Of a DNA stretch of 64,000 nucleotides, positions 9,015 through 16,456 are shown piece by piece. Position 1 is the first letter of the stretch; every line of letters starts with the position of its first letter. Position numbers and translations under genes: made by a program. This stretch comes from Gammaproteobacteria bacterium (GTDB taxonomy: Bacteria; Pseudomonadota; Gammaproteobacteria; JAJFKO01): assembly GCA_028284465.1 (NCBI GenBank), contig JANQRR010000023.1:1-64000 (forward strand), given 5' to 3'. Below the pieces are notes generated by a model. It was given only the letters and a program-made list of their open reading frames with translations, did no database searches and was not told where the DNA came from.

Positions 9015-10146
9015 CACTTGCGCCCATCAATGGGCTGGCGTGTACATCAATCCAGAAGGATTTATACATCTCTGTGGAATTTCTAAAGAAAAAATTGTGG
9101 GCGACACGCCACCCCATATTGACGAGATTGATAGCCTGGGGGATTTCTATCGGGACGCTTATTTTACTAAGTTACGTAATACTCCGGTAAGAGACAATCC
9201 GTACTGCATCGCATGCACACGTAGAGAAGACAATGGAGTCAAATCTCTACGTACAATGATTGGCGAGAAGTACCAGAAGTTCAACCTACCTCTCAACGAA
9301 ACAATCCAGCATTTAGATATATGTTTCAGTAACTTATGCAATCAGCAATGCGTGATGTGCAAGAGCGAATCAAGCTCGCGTTGGTACATGGACGACAAGA
9401 AACATGAGAATTCTATCTTCCAACGCAAACCTATCAAGTATCGCAAATGGACGGAAAACAATCTCCACAAGATCATTGCGATCCTACCAGACATTAAGAT
9501 CCTGACAATCAAAGGTGGCGAACCATTGATTCAAGCAGAAGTTCTTGAAATGCTCAGATATCTGAAGGATAACAAACTTTATCCCAGAATCGAAGTCTTA
9601 AGCAATTTTCAAGAAGTTTCTGATGAAATGATGGATGTGCTCTGGGAGATGCAGAATCTTGTTCTTAGAGTTTCCATGGATGGACATGGAGAAGTCTACA
9701 ATTGGCAGCGTGGCGGCAATTATGACGCCGTAATGGACAATCTAACTCGATATGTAAAGGGATGTAATGGGATTTCTGATTTCGGTTATACTAACACTCT
9801 GTCACGTTGGTCTTACCGTAGCTTGGTACGTGATATTATTGAAATTGAAGCTGCCACTAAGAAAATGGACGTTGGGAATTTGGTTAATTACAATATTCAG
9901 CCCGTTATTGGTCCTGCATATGCTTCACCGTTCGTGGATGCTTTGGATAATCGAATGGACTTAATTTATGAATTCGAAAAACACTTTGGATTTATCACAG
10001 AAGATTCCATGGAGTATGGTTGTTTAAGAATCAACCATCTCTCCAACGTTTTGTCTCTTGAAAATGATGTGTATGAAGTGGATGACGAATTGCTCGAAAA
10101 GTCTGCTCTATGGGAGCAAGAGGTTAATAATATCCGACGCGTTTGA
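9004..10146 (+). CDS. Radical SAM protein, type D (twitch-like)
   Basis: 380 aa. CNQQCVMC at 112-119 is the cluster motif; CIAC at 68-71 and C24 give a possible auxiliary site; TIKGGEPL is the GGE strand and RVSMDGHGE follows as in the family. Last gene of the operon. Its stop is 2 nt from the stop of the convergent next gene, leaving no room for a terminator between them. Confidence 0.85.
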   Translation: MIGDTCAHQWAGVYINPEGFIHLCGISKEKIVGDTPPHIDEIDSLGDFYRDAYFTKLRNTPVRDNPYCIACTRREDNGVKSLRTMIGEKYQKFNLPLNETIQHLDICFSNLCNQQCVMCKSESSSRWYMDDKKHENSIFQRKPIKYRKWTENNLHKIIAILPDIKILTIKGGEPLIQAEVLEMLRYLKDNKLYPRIEVLSNFQEVSDEMMDVLWEMQNLVLRVSMDGHGEVYNWQRGGNYDAVMDNLTRYVKGCNGISDFGYTNTLSRWSYRSLVRDIIEIEAATKKMDVGNLVNYNIQPVIGPAYASPFVDALDNRMDLIYEFEKHFGFITEDSMEYGCLRINHLSNVLSLENDVYEVDDELLEKSALWEQEVNNIRRV

Positions 10147-10147
10147 T

Positions 10148-10375
10148 CTATTTTTGCTGTAATAAATCTATAACGTCGTCTTTAATGCCATGAAATAGAT
10201 GTGAAGAATTAAACGGCAAATCTTCTTTTCCATAAAGATGTAAAGCCATTTTGGTTGCTGCCTGCTTTTTTAATTGTCCGCTTACTGTTGGCGGAAATTT
10301 ATCTGGCCAACGACGAACTATGTAGATATCCCATGGGGATATTCGACACCACATTAACCACAACCACCATCGCAT
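10148..10375 (-). CDS. Small Trp-rich hypothetical protein
   Basis: 75 aa; AAAGG precedes the ATG. N-terminus is unusually Trp-rich (six Trp in the first 25 residues, then RRWPDKFPP); the rest is a mixed helix. No family recognised. Downstream of and probably cotranscribed with the S4-like gene. Confidence 0.55.
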   Translation of the reverse strand: MRWWLWLMWCRISPWDIYIVRRWPDKFPPTVSGQLKKQAATKMALHLYGKEDLPFNSSHLFHGIKDDVIDLLQQK

Positions 10376-10386
10376 AATAATTGCCT

Positions 10387-10596
10387 TTACTCTAATTCGT
10401 TAATCTTACATAGTAGCTGTGGTGTTTCGCTACCATTGTTCACTAGGAATACAAATCCTTCATCTTGCTGAAGTTTGGCGTTATGATCAGTAATCAGAAT
10501 TTCTTGTACTCTGATCGCTCCATCTTTCACGAACTGACGAAATTCACGACTGGATTTCACAAGCCCGCCTCGCTTGAATGCTTCAAATACAGTCAT
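10387..10596 (-). CDS. Small S4-like RNA-binding protein
   Basis: 69 aa from ATG 10596, which has GGGAGA just upstream (a longer frame starts in-frame at 10635 without such a site). The segment KSSREFRQFVKDGAIRVQ followed by an Asp/Asn turn and EGFVFLVN resembles the C-terminal S4-like domain of tyrosyl-tRNA synthetase, which binds tRNA. A free-standing S4 domain could bind phage or host RNA. Moderate confidence in the similarity. Confidence 0.6.
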   Translation of the reverse strand: MTVFEAFKRGGLVKSSREFRQFVKDGAIRVQEILITDHNAKLQQDEGFVFLVNNGSETPQLLCKINELE

Positions 10597-10625
10597 GATA
10601 ATTCTCCCAATTTGATTGTTCCTGC

Positions 10626-10654
10626 ATCCTACCACAGCCCCTGAAGCAAGTCAA
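10626..10654 (-). promoter_or_regulatory. Sigma-70-like promoter
   Basis: On the minus strand TTGACT, 17 nt, TAGGAT; 5 of 6 and 4 of 6 consensus matches. Points at the S4-like gene starting 10596. Confidence 0.5.
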
Positions 10655-10656
10655 AC

Positions 10657-10666
10657 CATAAATAAT
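10657..10666 (+). promoter_or_regulatory. T4-type late promoter
   Basis: CATAAATAAT, matching the T4 late core TATAAATA read by the gp55 sigma. It lies about 45 nt upstream of the membrane-protein gene at 10712. Confidence 0.55.
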
Positions 10667-10711
10667 ATAGTTAATCATGTATCACGCGATAACTTTTAAA
10701 GCGAGGATACC

Positions 10712-11005
10712 ATGGAACAAGAAAAAGAAATGAGTACGTATGAGCGTTTCTTCCACAATAAGTGGAGGCCAGCAATCGGCTGGATTTACGCCATCGTAGT
10801 TGCATTTGACTTCATGCTGGCACCAGTTGGATACAACGTAGCACAATTCATTGCTGGCACTGAACTATCGCAATGGAAACCAATCACGCTAGAAGGCGGT
10901 GGATTGTTTCACGTTTCGATGCTGACGATTGTTGGTGCAACTGCTTGGGGTAGAACGCAAGAAAAACTAAAGCAAGCACAAAGTGATATCGGAAAAATTG
11001 GATGA
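10712..11005 (+). CDS. Holin-like small membrane protein
   Basis: 97 aa, GAGGAT before ATG. Contains NKWRPAIGWIYAIVVAFDFML (first membrane helix), a second hydrophobic stretch around GLFHVSMLTIVGATAWG and the tail GRTQEKL. The RPxxGW and WGRTQEK pattern recurs in phage holin-type proteins. A role in membrane permeabilisation at lysis is likely but no endolysin lies beside it. Confidence 0.6.
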   Translation: MEQEKEMSTYERFFHNKWRPAIGWIYAIVVAFDFMLAPVGYNVAQFIAGTELSQWKPITLEGGGLFHVSMLTIVGATAWGRTQEKLKQAQSDIGKIG

Positions 11006-11553
11006 GATCTTTTAGGCTAATATATGAGCAAGTCACAGCACAAAGAGCACTTAAACGACTCCAATGGATGCGCAAGCCAGTGGAAACCGGAGCTATATAC
11101 GACAAGCCAGAACATCAGCCTAAAAGGATTAACCTACCTTATCAGCGTGGAAAGAAGCACGCACATGAAGCTATGGCGAGAGTTTACAGAAACGATGATT
11201 GGCATGACGGGGCTGGTACGGAGCGCAAGTATAAGACAAAAAAATTGTCTCAACTGGTTAAATCCCCATCCAAGCTTAATTTCACGCAAGATGCCACTCA
11301 TGCGCACGACGACGCAAAGCTTAAAGATAAATCAGATCCTAAAAAAATCAAAGGCCATATCGTCATAACCACACACAAAGATGTTAGTGGTAAAGATCAG
11401 CATACTGTATTAGATGGACACCACGCGTTGGTAGGAGCCATTGCGCGTGGTCATGATCCCGAAGTTAAGCATGTTCATCTAGATCATGAGGCGAATGAGC
11501 TTAGAAAAACCCATCCACAACATGAAATAGATCTAGACGAATATCGAACTTAA
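11002..11553 (+). CDS. ParB-like protein with possible capsid-targeting leader
   Basis: 183 aa, ATGA overlap with the holin-like gene. Near residue 138 TVLDGHHALVGAIARG matches the DGHHR..AA..G core of ParB/Srx-fold proteins, which bind CTP or DNA or act as nucleases; the Arg after the His pair is replaced by Ala. The N-terminus MRSFRLIYE resembles the T4 capsid-targeting peptide ending in (L/I)xE. Possibly an internal head protein injected with DNA. Confidence 0.6.
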   Translation: MRSFRLIYEQVTAQRALKRLQWMRKPVETGAIYDKPEHQPKRINLPYQRGKKHAHEAMARVYRNDDWHDGAGTERKYKTKKLSQLVKSPSKLNFTQDATHAHDDAKLKDKSDPKKIKGHIVITTHKDVSGKDQHTVLDGHHALVGAIARGHDPEVKHVHLDHEANELRKTHPQHEIDLDEYRT

Positions 11554-11891
11554 TCGAGGCGTGAACAGCCGTACGCGGTAAACCCATATTTACGGAACAC
11601 TTCGGCAGCTGCATTTGCGCCTGCTTCTAGCGTATCAACGTTCTGGACACCAAGACCAGCTGGATTCCAGATCTGGAAAATGCGATGATGGTTCTGCTGA
11701 ACACCAGCAGACTTGAACTTCTTACCCAAAAGAGTATTGCCTTTCAAGCGCTTACTCTCATGTGAGTGAATTTCCACCCAAGCAAAACCACATGCATACT
11801 GATCTTGTCCACCAAGCTTCTCTTGGAAGTACTTTGCTGCGGCTGATTTTGCTGCTTGCTTCGCTTCGTTTACGATTGATTCGACGTTCAT
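11550..11891 (-). CDS. Conserved phage protein of unknown function
   Basis: 113 aa from ATG 11891 with AGGAGAT upstream. Small, Gly/Ala-rich with a C-terminal motif (GVQNVDTLEAGANAAAEVFR, then KYGF) that looks conserved. No enzyme signature. Convergent with the ParB-like gene, whose end it overlaps by 4 nt. Confidence 0.65.
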   Translation of the reverse strand: MNVESIVNEAKQAAKSAAAKYFQEKLGGQDQYACGFAWVEIHSHESKRLKGNTLLGKKFKSAGVQQNHHRIFQIWNPAGLGVQNVDTLEAGANAAAEVFRKYGFTAYGCSRLD

Positions 11892-11922
11892 TCTGTATCT
11901 CCTGTGTTCATCCAATAATTGA

Positions 11923-11951
11923 ACAATACACTCTCTCAGACATCCCGTCAA
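11923..11951 (-). promoter_or_regulatory. Sigma-70-like promoter
   Basis: Minus strand TTGACG, 17 nt, TATTGT, 30 nt upstream of the gene starting at 11891. Same class as the site at 10626-10654. Confidence 0.5.
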
Positions 11952-11970
11952 CTCCTAAAACGAATGTTAC

Positions 11971-11980
11971 CATAAATACT
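11971..11980 (+). promoter_or_regulatory. T4-type late promoter
   Basis: CATAAATACT about 30 nt before the ATG at 12011; the CT after the core recurs in front of gp18 and gp19. Confidence 0.6.
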
Positions 11981-12010
11981 CTTAGTGCAACGCTAGAATA
12001 AGAGTTAACC

Positions 12011-12496
12011 ATGCTAACATTTTTAGGCATTCTAAGCGCGGCTATGCCGACGCTTCTGGGCATTGCGGGTTCTGCCATTCCACAACTAGTGAAGTGGCTC
12101 GAAAACGGACAAAGGTACAGACATGAGCTTGAGATTACCAAACTCAGGATGGAAGCAGCGGCTCAAGGATTGGATCAGCAGATTTTTCTTGAGTCTATTA
12201 AAGCCGCTGGCGAAGAGGCAAAAGCTTTACGCGAACATGATACTGCTATTCCTAGTCATAGGTACATTGACTACTTGCGTGCAAGTGTTCGGCCAGTAAT
12301 TACGTACACGTTCTTTTTCGCATTTGTTGGTTTCAAAGCAGTACAAGCTTTTATCATGTTCGCTAATGGTGATCCTATGACGATCATCACAGAAACAGTT
12401 TGGGATACGTACTCACACGCCATCTTTGGTGCAGTGATCGGTTTCTGGTTTGGATCACGTGCATTCATGCATACGAACAGACAGGTACGAGTATGA
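12011..12496 (+). CDS. Holin of the 3TM type (GTA-like)
   Basis: 161 aa. An N-terminal hydrophobic helix (ILSAAMPTLLGIAGSAIP), a charged middle (about residues 30-75), then YLRASVRPVITYTFFFAF and a last helix IFGAVIGFWFGSRAF. The RPVITY and GFWFGSR blocks match the three-TM holin family described from gene transfer agents and phages. Acts in the inner membrane at lysis. Own late promoter upstream. Confidence 0.75.
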   Translation: MLTFLGILSAAMPTLLGIAGSAIPQLVKWLENGQRYRHELEITKLRMEAAAQGLDQQIFLESIKAAGEEAKALREHDTAIPSHRYIDYLRASVRPVITYTFFFAFVGFKAVQAFIMFANGDPMTIITETVWDTYSHAIFGAVIGFWFGSRAFMHTNRQVRV

Positions 12497-12669
12497 TCGA
12501 AACCTTCATTCTCATAATCATCATGATCTTGGTCTTTATGGCTTGGAGATCTGGTTTGTTTAAGAGTGATACGAAAATAGAAAAAGAACTTGAAGATATA
12601 GAACGAGAAGACGAGAAGCCACAAAGGCCGAAATACACAACACGTTTAGACGGAAGTCAACACGATTAG
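12493..12669 (+). CDS. Small single-pass membrane protein
   Basis: 58 aa from ATG 12493 (ATGA overlap). An N-terminal helix IETFILIIIMILVFMAW is followed by a charged, Glu/Lys-rich tail. Position after the holin suggests a lysis accessory such as a spanin component, but no lipobox is present. Confidence 0.65.
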   Translation: MIETFILIIIMILVFMAWRSGLFKSDTKIEKELEDIEREDEKPQRPKYTTRLDGSQHD

Positions 12670-12680
12670 AAAGGATTAAA

Positions 12681-12803
12681 ATGCTAACACATGCTATCGT
12701 TTTTTGCGCAGGACTCTATTGTGCTTGGTACGTTTGGCCATCCCCACCGCTTTGGGCTACTCGGCTAAAGAACCAAGTCATGCAATGGGTTAATAGTAAA
12801 TAA
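12681..12803 (+). CDS. Very small membrane protein
   Basis: 40 aa with AAGGA before its ATG. HAIVFCAGLYCAWYVW is a probable membrane helix, followed by a short basic tail. Sits between the lysis genes and gp13. Function unknown. Confidence 0.55.
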   Translation: MLTHAIVFCAGLYCAWYVWPSPPLWATRLKNQVMQWVNSK

Positions 12804-12827
12804 TCATAAACAAGGGAGACGTTGTTT

Positions 12828-13811
12828 ATGGCTACGCCCACAACACGAGCAGAATTTATTGATACGTGTAAACGACACTTGGGACATCCAGTCGTTAAAA
12901 TCAACGTAACAGAAGAGCAATTCGATGATCGCGTCGATGAAGCTCTCAAATACTTTTATGATTATCACTTTAATGGCAACGACAAAATTTATTACAAGCA
13001 CGTCGTAACAGCAAACAATTGGTCTGACAAAGTTCATAGCTGTAACGTCGTGACTAGTGGTACCGGCTACGCAAACTCAGACACAGTGGTATTCACCAAT
13101 CAAGGTGGTTCTACTGGTTCTGGTGCGACTGCTACTATCACAACTGATGTCAATGGTGCAATTCAAACATGCATCCTAGATACCAATGGTGAAGGCTATG
13201 GTGTTGCGCCTACTGTATCTGTCACGACTGGTGGTGGATCTGGTGCAAGCATCACGTGCGAACTTGGTGGTTGGATACCTATTCCAGAAAACATTCTTGG
13301 CGTCGTTCGCATCTTTCCAATCGGTTTTTCTCAATCATCCACGCAAAGCATTTTCAACATTCGATACCAGATCGCCTTGAACGATTTGTACAACCTGATT
13401 TCGTCGAGTGTTGTTCCTTACTTCTCAGCATTCCAACACATCAGATTGCTTGAAGAAGTTTTGGTTGGCCAGATTCCAATTCGATTCAATCGACACAAAA
13501 ATCGTGCATACATCGACATGGATTGGAACATTACAACTGTAGACAATTTCATTGTCATTGAAGGATACGAATACATCGATCCTGACGTGTGGCCAGATGT
13601 ATGGAAAGACAGATGGCTGATTGATTATGCCACTGCGTTGTTCAAGCTCCAATGGGGTAACAACATGAAGAAATTCCAAGGCACGATGTTGCCCGGTGGC
13701 GTATCAATGAATGGACAACAAATCTACGATGAAGCGCAACAAGAGTTGTCTGCTATGCGTGATGAAATGATTAATCGATTCTCTCTCCCATCAACCATGT
13801 TCATAGGTTAA
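12828..13811 (+). CDS. 13: Neck protein gp13 (head completion)
   Basis: 327 aa from ATG 12828 with GGGAGA upstream. N-terminal TRAEFIDTCKRHLGHPVVKIN and the C-terminal part (YQIALNDLYNLISS, LNHRFNRH-like IRFNRHKNRAYIDMDW) match T4-like gp13, which with gp14 closes the filled head. Residues about 70-145 are an insertion of Gly/Thr-rich beta repeats (GTGYANSD, then GEGYGVAPTVSVTTGGG) not in T4 gp13. First gene of the conserved virion block. Confidence 0.9.
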   Translation: MATPTTRAEFIDTCKRHLGHPVVKINVTEEQFDDRVDEALKYFYDYHFNGNDKIYYKHVVTANNWSDKVHSCNVVTSGTGYANSDTVVFTNQGGSTGSGATATITTDVNGAIQTCILDTNGEGYGVAPTVSVTTGGGSGASITCELGGWIPIPENILGVVRIFPIGFSQSSTQSIFNIRYQIALNDLYNLISSSVVPYFSAFQHIRLLEEVLVGQIPIRFNRHKNRAYIDMDWNITTVDNFIVIEGYEYIDPDVWPDVWKDRWLIDYATALFKLQWGNNMKKFQGTMLPGGVSMNGQQIYDEAQQELSAMRDEMINRFSLPSTMFIG

Positions 13812-13814
13812 GTA

Positions 13815-14201
13815 ATGCTAGCAAAGAGAGTACCAAATTTTGGTACATGGGGCAGAGACGAAATAAAACGCAATAGAAAGTTTGGTACAGCCAAAGTTTT
13901 CATTGAAGGAGCACGACGCATCGGCAGAGCAAGCATTGGTCGTCGCAAAGAACGTCGTCGTTTTGAGATCTGGCTTTATCAAAGAAACAAGCTTTACTGC
14001 CTCTATGTTTTTGAGCCAGCCAAAAAGCAAGTGCAAAACATCGTTGTGTTTAGACGCCAGAATGGAAGAAAATTAAAAATTATTTCAACTACAAGTTCAC
14101 GTGAAGGCGTTTATGCATTGATGTTGCGCGCCGTCGAAAAGTTTAATTTCTCAGTTAAAAAAGAAACACGACGTGCACAAAAGAAAGCTAAGGGCGGTTA
14201 A
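13815..14201 (+). CDS. Basic hypothetical protein between gp13 and gp14
   Basis: 128 aa, very rich in Arg and Lys (GRASIGRRKERRRFEIWLYQ). A central beta-rich part (LYCLYVFEPAKKQVQNIVVF) suggests a small fold with a basic surface. The stop overlaps the gp14 start by 1 nt. Perhaps a DNA- or head-associated protein; not recognised. Confidence 0.7.
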   Translation: MLAKRVPNFGTWGRDEIKRNRKFGTAKVFIEGARRIGRASIGRRKERRRFEIWLYQRNKLYCLYVFEPAKKQVQNIVVFRRQNGRKLKIISTTSSREGVYALMLRAVEKFNFSVKKETRRAQKKAKGG

Positions 14202-14977
14202 TGGTAAGAGCAACAACAAATCCACATTTCCAGCTTTATGAGCACGAAGAAACGCAACGTCTTTATGATGATTTGGTAGCGGAAACTGTCGAGGTTCATG
14301 GCTGGGATTGTTATTACATACCACGACGCTTAATCGACTTTGACGACATCTACTTTGAAGATGCGCAAAGCAAGTTTGATGCTGCTTATCAGATTCCTCT
14401 GTACTTTAAGTCTTGGCAAGGCTTTGAAGGCAACGAAGCACTGATGACACAATTTGGTATTGAAGTGCAAGTGCAGCTTGTCATGACGATGGCACGCATT
14501 CATTGGGAACACAACGTTGAACAAGTTGAATCCGCCAATGACATTTATCGTCCAAGAGAAGGCGATTTAATTTATATACCAAAACTAGATTACAGAACTT
14601 ACGAAATTAAGTTTGTTGATGAGCATCCATGGTTCTATCAACATGGCTATGAAAACCAGTTTGATTTGACTATCGAACTATTCCGTTATTCTGGTGAGAT
14701 CCTAGAAACTGGCATTCCAGAAGTAGATTGCTTGCAAAAATCCAGTTCGTACAATGCCTATGATTGGGCAATTCTCGATGAGACTGGTGATGCTCTGTTG
14801 ACTGAGGATAGCAATATTCTCACCATTGAAGATTTCCGCACTGGTCAAGAAGATCATGGCATCATCGATAGTAACGATGAATTCCTAGATGGTGCTGGTG
14901 ATCCAGATGCAGCCAATACAGAAACAAACATCATCGACTGGACAGAAGACAACCCGTACGGCGAACAGGAGTGGTAA
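14201..14977 (+). CDS. 14: Neck protein gp14 (head completion)
   Basis: 258 aa. The opening ATTNPHFQLYEHEETQRLYDD, the GWDCYYIPR segment and EFKxFxY-like beta strands with FELTIELFRYS-like FDLTIELFRYSGE are typical of gp14. Acidic C-terminal tail. Acts with gp13 as the connector between portal and tail. Confidence 0.9.
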   Translation: MVRATTNPHFQLYEHEETQRLYDDLVAETVEVHGWDCYYIPRRLIDFDDIYFEDAQSKFDAAYQIPLYFKSWQGFEGNEALMTQFGIEVQVQLVMTMARIHWEHNVEQVESANDIYRPREGDLIYIPKLDYRTYEIKFVDEHPWFYQHGYENQFDLTIELFRYSGEILETGIPEVDCLQKSSSYNAYDWAILDETGDALLTEDSNILTIEDFRTGQEDHGIIDSNDEFLDGAGDPDAANTETNIIDWTEDNPYGEQEW

Positions 14978-15835
14978 ATGAGTTTATACGGACATGCCCC
15001 ATATGGGTTTGATCATCTAAGAAATTACGTCGTTTATTTTGGTCGCGTATTCTCTGAAATGCGCATCGAACGTATCGATCCTACTAGTGGTGATCAGACA
15101 TCTCTGGTTCGCGTGCCTTTGTCTTATTCAGGCAGAGATCGCAACTTGTTGCGCATGTCTATCAAACCAGGAACACCAGAAGCAGAAGCCTGTCCGCCTG
15201 GATTTCTTGTATTGCCTCACATGGGTTTCGAGCTGACTTCTGTTGTGTTTGATCCTGATCGCAACAAGCCAATCATGAGCAAGATTGTGCGCAAAGATGA
15301 AGACGATTTAGACAAGCTCAAACGCACATTCACACTTGCACCATACAACCTTGGATTTCGCCTTTACGTCATGTCTAAGAACATCACAGAAGGCAATCAG
15401 ATCCTAGAACAGATCTTACCATTCTTTAAGCCAGAATTCACGTCCACATTGAATCTGGTACCAGCAATGAACATTGACGTTGATGTACCAATCATTCTTA
15501 ATTCTATTGACTACGAAGACATCTATCAAGGTGAGCTAACAGAAGGCAGACGTACAGTCATGTGGACTCTGGACTTCACTATGAAAGCATACTTTGTTGG
15601 TCCAGTTTTGAGCAAGCCAATCATCAAATTGGCCAACACGCAATTCTATGTTGGTAACACCAGCACCACAAACACGGTTGTTATGAAGTACACCGTTACG
15701 CCTGGATTGCTAGCAAACGGAAGCCCAACAAGCAATGCCGACGCAACAATACCATCTGCCAATATCGCAGTAGATGACACGTTTGGATACATCGTTGTGT
15801 GGGAAGATGAAACCGATGCAAATACGAGTAGCTAA
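14978..15835 (+). CDS. 15: Tail completion/sheath stabiliser gp15
   Basis: 285 aa. YGHAPYGFDHLRNYVVYFG at the N-terminus, IVRKDEDD and RLYVMSKNITEGNQILEQIL, then ILNSIDYEDIYQGELTEGR are gp15 family blocks. It caps the tail tube and sheath where the tail joins the head. The C-terminal 60 residues are Thr/Asn-rich and extra. Confidence 0.9.
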   Translation: MSLYGHAPYGFDHLRNYVVYFGRVFSEMRIERIDPTSGDQTSLVRVPLSYSGRDRNLLRMSIKPGTPEAEACPPGFLVLPHMGFELTSVVFDPDRNKPIMSKIVRKDEDDLDKLKRTFTLAPYNLGFRLYVMSKNITEGNQILEQILPFFKPEFTSTLNLVPAMNIDVDVPIILNSIDYEDIYQGELTEGRRTVMWTLDFTMKAYFVGPVLSKPIIKLANTQFYVGNTSTTNTVVMKYTVTPGLLANGSPTSNADATIPSANIAVDDTFGYIVVWEDETDANTSS

Positions 15836-16434
15836 TGAAAAGATTTAAACAATTTCTCAAAGAGATGCCGCGTGCATTAGTAACGCACACTGCTTCTGAT
15901 ATTGAAGATTCAAAATTGGATAGCAATCCTTTTCACAAAAATCCTGGCAAATATGGGCATGATGAATACCATTTTCAGCATCATGGTTACGAGTTTCATA
16001 GTCGAAGATTCAAATCTGATAACGTAAAACCATCAGAGACAAAGCCACATTCATATTTTGCTACGCATGATCACGATGATCACCACACACCAACGCACAT
16101 GATGGTATCTGGTGGTACTACAAAAGACAACCATTTCAAAGTTAGTTTTACTAGCAGACATTCAGATTGTGATATGGGCGCAGATCACATGTACAAAGGC
16201 ATTTTGCATCATGGCGAACATAAAGGCATCGAGTCTGACGAGGATCAAACAGATGGTGGTGCAAGCATCTGGCATCGCTTGGCACACCAACACTCAGACG
16301 TAAAAGTTACACGACACGATCACACTGGCAAAGAAGTCAAGCTCCACAAGAAAGATGATTGGGATAAAAACTTTGAAGGTGGTGCAGATGATAAACCAAC
16401 TGTGTTCAGAGCTAAACTCATAAATAAGAAATAA
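15835..16434 (+). CDS. His-rich protein with capsid-targeting-like leader
   Basis: 199 aa, starting in a TAATG overlap with gp15. First ten residues MKRFKQFLKE fit the T4 internal-protein leader that gp21 cuts after (L/I)xE. The rest is unusually rich in His and Asp (HDHDDHH) and includes ESDEDQTDGGASIWHRLA. Likely an internal head protein; the His clusters could bind metal. Function unknown. Confidence 0.65.
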   Translation: MKRFKQFLKEMPRALVTHTASDIEDSKLDSNPFHKNPGKYGHDEYHFQHHGYEFHSRRFKSDNVKPSETKPHSYFATHDHDDHHTPTHMMVSGGTTKDNHFKVSFTSRHSDCDMGADHMYKGILHHGEHKGIESDEDQTDGGASIWHRLAHQHSDVKVTRHDHTGKEVKLHKKDDWDKNFEGGADDKPTVFRAKLINKK

Positions 16435-16456
16435 CGAATAACAACCGGAGAAACTG

